From NCBI RefSeq assembly GCF_017873435.1, contig NZ_JAGGKG010000023.1, forward strand, positions 1-64,000: a stretch of 64,000 bases of DNA, given 5' to 3'. The notes beneath the pieces are model-generated. The model did not search any database, was not told where the DNA came from, and saw only the letters and a program-made list of their open reading frames with translations. This stretch comes from Paenibacillus turicensis. GTDB taxonomy: Bacteria; Bacillota; Bacilli; Paenibacillales; Paenibacillaceae. Below, piece by piece: positions 59,685 through 64,000 of the stretch (its first letter is position 1; each line of letters begins with the position of its first letter). The position numbers and the translations under genes are program-made.

Positions 59685-60353
59685 TTATAATAGTTTAATA
59701 TCAATACTTTTCTTATTGAATAATTTCTGACTCTTAATAGGAACGATAGTGGAAAATTCATCTGTATGTTCTGATACATATGATCCGGCTCCAATTAAAG
59801 TATAACTACTAATAGATACACTATTCTTTATAGTGCAATTATTACCAAAGAAACATTTATCTTGAATAGATACATCCCCAGAAACAGAAACAGAAGGCGC
59901 AAAAAAATTGAAATTTCCTATTTTAGCATGATGAGATATATTTACTTTACTCCAAAAAATATTCCCATCGCCAATAGTAACAAATGGTTGTACCAATGTT
60001 TGCTCCAAGAAAATATTCCCCTCACCTTTTTCTACATTTTCTGCTATAAAGGCGGAAGGATGAATAAATGAGGATATCTCATACCCTTTCAACTTAATAT
60101 CTTGATGTATTCTGTATCTAATTTCATTCATTTTATTATAACCGATAACTGGTAAAATTTTGTATTCCTCAGGGGGATAAAAAGATGTTAAATCTTCAAA
60201 AGGCACTATCTTAGTATTTAAATATTGATTATTAATAAAACTTCTATTTACAGTTAAACAAGCCACATTTTCATTTAGTTCTGATTCTAGATAGTATTTA
60301 ATTAGCATTGCAAACCTTGTGTTACCAAAAATAATAGTTTTTTTATGATTCAT
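59685..60353 (-). CDS. NeuD/PglD-like sugar acyltransferase (left-handed beta-helix)
   Basis: A 222-residue protein. The first 80 residues form a Rossmann-like PglD-N domain (IIFGNTRFAMLIKYYL). From about residue 95 hexapeptide repeats make a left-handed beta-helix (HPSAFIAENVEKGEGN, VNISHHAKIGNFNFFAPSVSVSGDV), a fold used by acetyl-CoA-dependent sugar acetyltransferases. The His in VNISHHAKIG is a likely base. It probably N-acylates the amino sugar made by the aminotransferase two genes upstream. Substrate and acyl donor are not known. Confidence 0.8.
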   Translation of the reverse strand: MNHKKTIIFGNTRFAMLIKYYLESELNENVACLTVNRSFINNQYLNTKIVPFEDLTSFYPPEEYKILPVIGYNKMNEIRYRIHQDIKLKGYEISSFIHPSAFIAENVEKGEGNIFLEQTLVQPFVTIGDGNIFWSKVNISHHAKIGNFNFFAPSVSVSGDVSIQDKCFFGNNCTIKNSVSISSYTLIGAGSYVSEHTDEFSTIVPIKSQKLFNKKSIDIKLL

Positions 60354-60369
60354 AATTATCCTCTAATAC

Positions 60370-61539
60370 TTATTTTAGGATTCCAAAAAGGAATTTTTGT
60401 GCTGCAAGATCGTTTAAATCAATTGCTAATATAAAAAAACCAAGTCTTGAAGTACTGTCATAGTTTTTAATTAATCTAAAATGCTCGTTAGTCATTGAAC
60501 TACGCCAAATATAATGTCTGTACTTTGCCTTAATTTCAGCAAAAATTTCAAAGTCTTTTTGATCTACTAAATATTTTATTATTGCTATTTTGGGTGCTGT
60601 ATTTTTTTTAAAACAAGGCTCATTGCCCATCGAAACATCTAATACCATTTTAACATAATCGTACCCTGTTGATATCTGGACCAAATCTGTTCCAATACAG
60701 TCTCCTGCCATCCTTGCTCCTATTTCAACTATTCTTATTTCTCCATTGCTTAATAATTTAAATTCAGTATGAGATGCACCATACTCAATATTCAATGCAT
60801 CCAAAGCTTTAAATACTTCTAAAACAACTTTCTTCTGAATAACATTAGGTATATCAGATGGTTGCATGTGTCCAGTTTCTATATAAAATGGACTACCAGT
60901 AGTATATTTTTTTGTAAAAGCTAAAAAATAATGAATACCAGCATAAGAAATACACTCGCAACTATACTCTGGCCCTTCTATATATTCTTCCACTATAGCT
61001 TTTTCTTCTAGGGACTCTTTAATAGCACGGTTTAGAGCGGCATTAAAACTCTCCATTACATCAACCCTTGTTACTCCCTTACTACTCCATCTGTCAGTAG
61101 GTTTAATGATAAGCGGTAGTTTCTTTCTAATAACTTCAGCATTATTAAAATTGGTATCGAAATTTGAATCAACTCTCATAAACCAAGGATTCTTTATTTT
61201 ATTTGCTTCAAGGGCAAGACGCATAAGGTATTTATTACGCACAACTAAATCTACTTTTTCCTCGTTACTTCTCAGTCCTAATGAACGCTGAAGAAAATTG
61301 ACAGTTTGTACAGCATAGTCAGATGTTATGGATGCGACTCCACAAGGTTTAATCCTTTTACATTCCCTTAATATTTCTTCCTTATCTCCAATGCTAATTG
61401 GATAGAATACATCGGCCAAAGTTTCCCCTATATCGCCTGTCTGCCATGCAAACACATGAGCTTCAAATCCCATTTCTTTTGCTTTAATTATTAATGGACT
61501 TATTGACTCATTTGCACCAATTACTACAAATTTCTTCAC
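60370..61539 (-). CDS. ATP-grasp carboxylate-amine ligase, unknown substrate
   Basis: A 389-residue ATP-grasp protein. An N-terminal Rossmann-type domain (VVIGANESISPLIIKA) precedes the ATP-grasp fold: LPLIIKPTDRWSSKGV near residue 145, EKAIVEEYIEGPEYSCE and the metal-binding HTEFKLLSNGEIRIVEIGAR. The GTG start overlaps the aminotransferase stop (GTGA), so the two are coupled. ATP-grasp enzymes join a carboxylate to an amine, so it may attach an amino acid or other acid to an amino sugar. That is inference; no product is known. Confidence 0.75.
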   Translation of the reverse strand: MKKFVVIGANESISPLIIKAKEMGFEAHVFAWQTGDIGETLADVFYPISIGDKEEILRECKRIKPCGVASITSDYAVQTVNFLQRSLGLRSNEEKVDLVVRNKYLMRLALEANKIKNPWFMRVDSNFDTNFNNAEVIRKKLPLIIKPTDRWSSKGVTRVDVMESFNAALNRAIKESLEEKAIVEEYIEGPEYSCECISYAGIHYFLAFTKKYTTGSPFYIETGHMQPSDIPNVIQKKVVLEVFKALDALNIEYGASHTEFKLLSNGEIRIVEIGARMAGDCIGTDLVQISTGYDYVKMVLDVSMGNEPCFKKNTAPKIAIIKYLVDQKDFEIFAEIKAKYRHYIWRSSMTNEHFRLIKNYDSTSRLGFFILAIDLNDLAAQKFLFGILK

Positions 61540-62681
61540 GAGGTTACCCCCGAGCGAACGAAGTTCACAACAGTATTAATTATTTCTTGTACATCATTAA
61601 AATCTAATTGAAGATGCATTGGTAAAGATAGGATATGGTCACTGATAAAGGTGGCATTAGGACAAGTTCCCCTAGCATAACTATACATAGAGTACTTGGT
61701 ATTATCAGTATAATGAACACCTGGATAAATCGCTTTTTTATTAAGTGCCTCAATTAAATCATCTCTATTATCAACAATAATTTGAAATAGATGTCTAGAA
61801 GAATCACAATTAATAGGGATTTCTATAGTTTTAATTAATTTGTTATATGGTTTAAATCCTTTTATATACCATTCTGCTATTTGTCTTCGATAAGAGTTTT
61901 CTTTATCTAAATGTTTGAGTTGTACAATACCGATAGCTGCCATGATTGAATTACCGTGATACTTCTGACCGATAAATTCAACATCATATTGCCATTTATA
62001 ATTGCCTTCTGAATTACTTCTAGTAAATGTATCTTTGTTTATTCCAAGCCATGCCTTTTTTCTTGCAATCTGATCTAATTCCCATTTTTTAAAACATATC
62101 ATTCCACTATCAGCAGTGGGGAGATTTTTAACTGCTTGAAAAGAATAGATAACAACCTCCGCTTCTTTTCCTGGAATAGTTCCATTTAAGCGTGTACCCG
62201 CCATATGGGCAGCATCAAGAACAAGTTTAAGATTGTATTTCTCACATAATGAAACAATTTTATCATACTGCCCAGTGTTACCACCTAAACCCACATATAA
62301 TATTGCCTTTGTTTTCGGAGTAATACGTTTTTCAACATCATTGGGATTTAAGCATAAAGTGTCATCGACATCAGCAAACACTGCCTTTAAACCAGCTAAT
62401 AAAATAGCATGATTAGATGAGACAAAAGTCAATGGTGTGGTAATTACCTCACAATCATTATCCCAGTTATATCTCTCTTTTAAAATATCAAATGCTAAAT
62501 TCAGTCCTGAAGTTGCGGAGTTAAGAAAATGTGCATTATTTAGACCAGTATACTCCTTCCATTTTTCTTCAAATTCAATAGTTTTATATCCTAAACCTGT
62601 CCATCCCTTTTCTAAACATTCTCTAATTTCTTCTAAGCAGCCCTCAACATCAAAAGTAGGTACAAATAATTGGATAGACAT
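61536..62681 (-). CDS. DegT/DnrJ/EryC1-family sugar aminotransferase
   Basis: A PLP enzyme of 381 residues that aminates a keto-sugar nucleotide. The Schiff-base Lys is in SFQAVKNLPTADSG near residue 187, and the D-A-A-H of VLDAAHMAGTR binds the PLP ring. The N-terminal FLNSATSGLNLAFDIL is the usual phosphate-binding loop. Because RmlC is encoded upstream, the substrate may be a dTDP-4-keto-6-deoxy hexose; whether C3 or C4 is aminated cannot be told. It is coupled to the ATP-grasp gene. Confidence 0.85.
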   Translation of the reverse strand: MSIQLFVPTFDVEGCLEEIRECLEKGWTGLGYKTIEFEEKWKEYTGLNNAHFLNSATSGLNLAFDILKERYNWDNDCEVITTPLTFVSSNHAILLAGLKAVFADVDDTLCLNPNDVEKRITPKTKAILYVGLGGNTGQYDKIVSLCEKYNLKLVLDAAHMAGTRLNGTIPGKEAEVVIYSFQAVKNLPTADSGMICFKKWELDQIARKKAWLGINKDTFTRSNSEGNYKWQYDVEFIGQKYHGNSIMAAIGIVQLKHLDKENSYRRQIAEWYIKGFKPYNKLIKTIEIPINCDSSRHLFQIIVDNRDDLIEALNKKAIYPGVHYTDNTKYSMYSYARGTCPNATFISDHILSLPMHLQLDFNDVQEIINTVVNFVRSGVTS

Positions 62682-62743
62682 TAAACCGCCTCACTATTCA
62701 AGTTATATGTTATAGTTCAAAAGTTATTTATTAAAATTTTTGA

Positions 62744-63304
62744 TTATATCTCTTCATAAAAAAAATTGCAATCACTTTTACTAAGAAATGGAGCACTAGA
62801 ATCCTTTAATGATAGTATAGGCTTATCTATTCCCCAACTCACATTAATATTTGGATCAGAATACCTGATGCTACGATCAGACTCTTTACAATAATAGTTG
62901 TCAACTTTATATATGACCTCTACATTATCTGTTAATGTCAGAAAACCATGTGCAAAACCTCTAGGAATAATAAGCTGTCTTTTGTTTAGACTGCTTAATT
63001 CAACTCCAATCCACTTAAGATAATATGGTGAACCTACACGAAGATCAACCGCAACATCTAAAATTGATCCTGAAGTACACCGAATTAACTTTGTTTGACT
63101 CCACGGATTGATCTGAAAATGAAGTCCACGTATTGTCCCGCTTTTTTTGGTAAAACTATGATTTTCTTGAATGAACTTATAACCAATTCCTAAAATAGAC
63201 AATTTCTCTTCGGACCAATTTTCCATAAACCAACCACGATTATCACTAAAAACTTCTGGCTCTAATATAAATAACTCAGGATGATCAGTATTTACTTTTT
63301 CCAT
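62744..63304 (-). CDS. rfbC: dTDP-4-dehydrorhamnose 3,5-epimerase
   Basis: A 186-residue cupin enzyme of the RmlC family. RGLHFQINPWSQTKLIRC carries the catalytic His, and KWIGVELSSLNKRQLIIPRGFAHGFLTL the binding residues and the conserved C-terminal Tyr region (VIYKVDNYY). It inverts C3 and C5 of the 4-keto-6-deoxy sugar. It follows rfbA by 12 bp, so both are in one operon. Confidence 0.93.
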   Translation of the reverse strand: MEKVNTDHPELFILEPEVFSDNRGWFMENWSEEKLSILGIGYKFIQENHSFTKKSGTIRGLHFQINPWSQTKLIRCTSGSILDVAVDLRVGSPYYLKWIGVELSSLNKRQLIIPRGFAHGFLTLTDNVEVIYKVDNYYCKESDRSIRYSDPNINVSWGIDKPILSLKDSSAPFLSKSDCNFFYEEI

Positions 63305-63316
63305 TATTACCTCCAG

Positions 63317-64000
63317 TTAATAAATGAACGTTCCATCAGCTACTTTTTTTAGATACCATCCATATGGCGATTTACCATATAGCAGGGAAGAATCAACAAG
63401 ATTTTCTTTAGAGATCCATCCATTCCTAAATGCAATCTCTTCTGGAGCGGATATTTTTACACCCTGTCGTTTTTCTACGGTCCGTATAAAATCTGCTGCA
63501 TCCATTAAGCTATCCATTGTTCCCGTATCAAACCACGCAAAACCTCTACCTAGCAATTGAGCATCAAGACTTTCATTTTGTAAGTACAAACGATTTATAT
63601 CAGTTATTTCTAATTCCCCTCTTAAGGATGGTTTTATCATTTTAGCATAATCAATTATACGATTATCATAGAAATAGAGACCTGTAACACAATAATTTGA
63701 TTTAGGAGTATTCGGTTTTTCTTCGAGGCCAACTAATACCCCTTCATTATCCAATTCCATTACACCGAAACGTTCAGGATCATTTACATAATACCCAAAT
63801 ATTGTTGCTCTACCAGCATAAGCATTAGAAACAGCTTCCTCTAGTTTTTTAATTAGTCCACTACCATAGTAAATATTATCGCCTAAAATTAAAGCACAGC
63901 AATCATCTTTAATAAAGCTTTCAGCTATTAAAAATGCTTGAGCTAAGCCTTCAGGATGTTGTTGTTCCCTAAAGGATAATTTAATTCCAAACTGACTTCC
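63317..64000 (-). CDS. rfbA: Glucose-1-phosphate thymidylyltransferase, 5' part missing
   Basis: Makes dTDP-glucose. The reading frame is open from the right edge, with no start codon needed within the window: the visible part begins GSQFGIKLSFREQQ and includes ALILGDNIYYGSGL, VEEKP-like GLEEKPNTPKS, and WFDTGTMDSLMDAADF, all conserved in RmlA. About 227 residues are present out of the usual 290. It heads rfbA-rfbC and supplies rfbB. Confidence 0.93.
   Translation of the reverse strand, partial: GSQFGIKLSFREQQHPEGLAQAFLIAESFIKDDCCALILGDNIYYGSGLIKKLEEAVSNAYAGRATIFGYYVNDPERFGVMELDNEGVLVGLEEKPNTPKSNYCVTGLYFYDNRIIDYAKMIKPSLRGELEITDINRLYLQNESLDAQLLGRGFAWFDTGTMDSLMDAADFIRTVEKRQGVKISAPEEIAFRNGWISKENLVDSSLLYGKSPYGWYLKKVADGTFIY

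Overview
The window looks like the chromosome of a low-GC, flagellated, Gram-positive member of the Bacilli. Gene content and order (hpf-secA-prfB, ftsEX next to an M23 peptidase and ctpB, a MinJ-like gene, uvrBA, pcrB-pcrA-ligA, argCJBDFGH) fit Paenibacillaceae, most likely Brevibacillus. That placement is inferred from gene order and protein style, not from a search. Almost everything runs leftwards (minus strand); the exceptions are motAB, a VanW-family gene, an MFS gene, a zinc-ribbon membrane protein and an Rpn-type nuclease.

Layout. 1-350: the 5' end of a 16S rRNA gene with its leader and two promoters. 350-9340: six tandem paralogous solute-binding lipoproteins with no permease genes, three of them behind near-identical ECF-sigma-type promoters. 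9560-15000: ligA, pcrA, pcrB. 15100-23000: gtaB, a small unknown ORF, a SWIM/SNF2 helicase and a U32 protein. 23580-28470: uvrA and uvrB, divergent from motA-motB. 30390-36440: a division and wall-remodelling block (MinJ-like, CtpB, M23 amidase activator, FtsX, FtsE). 36900-39710: VanW-family and MFS genes. 40055-49044: a complete arginine operon argC-J-B-D-F-G-H behind an operator-like promoter. 49500-52700: zinc-ribbon membrane protein, Rpn nuclease, YitT-type protein. 52900-58180: prfB with its programmed frameshift, secA, hpf and a cold-shock gene. 58300-64000: an AT-rich nucleotide-sugar cluster (rfbB, acyltransferase, ATP-grasp ligase, aminotransferase, rfbC, rfbA) that runs off the right edge.

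The most unusual signal is not a gene. Nine copies of a roughly 130-200 bp imperfect palindrome lie scattered between genes. Copies differ in sequence, yet the two arms of each copy change together so that base pairing is kept. Two copies sit inside the arginine operon, one has lost its distal arm, and one is followed by a 144-145 bp tandem array that seems to have grown from its right arm. A separate MITE-like element lies at 36679-36838. Functionally the rest is largely housekeeping: DNA repair, arginine synthesis, protein export and translation, cell division and surface polysaccharide precursors.
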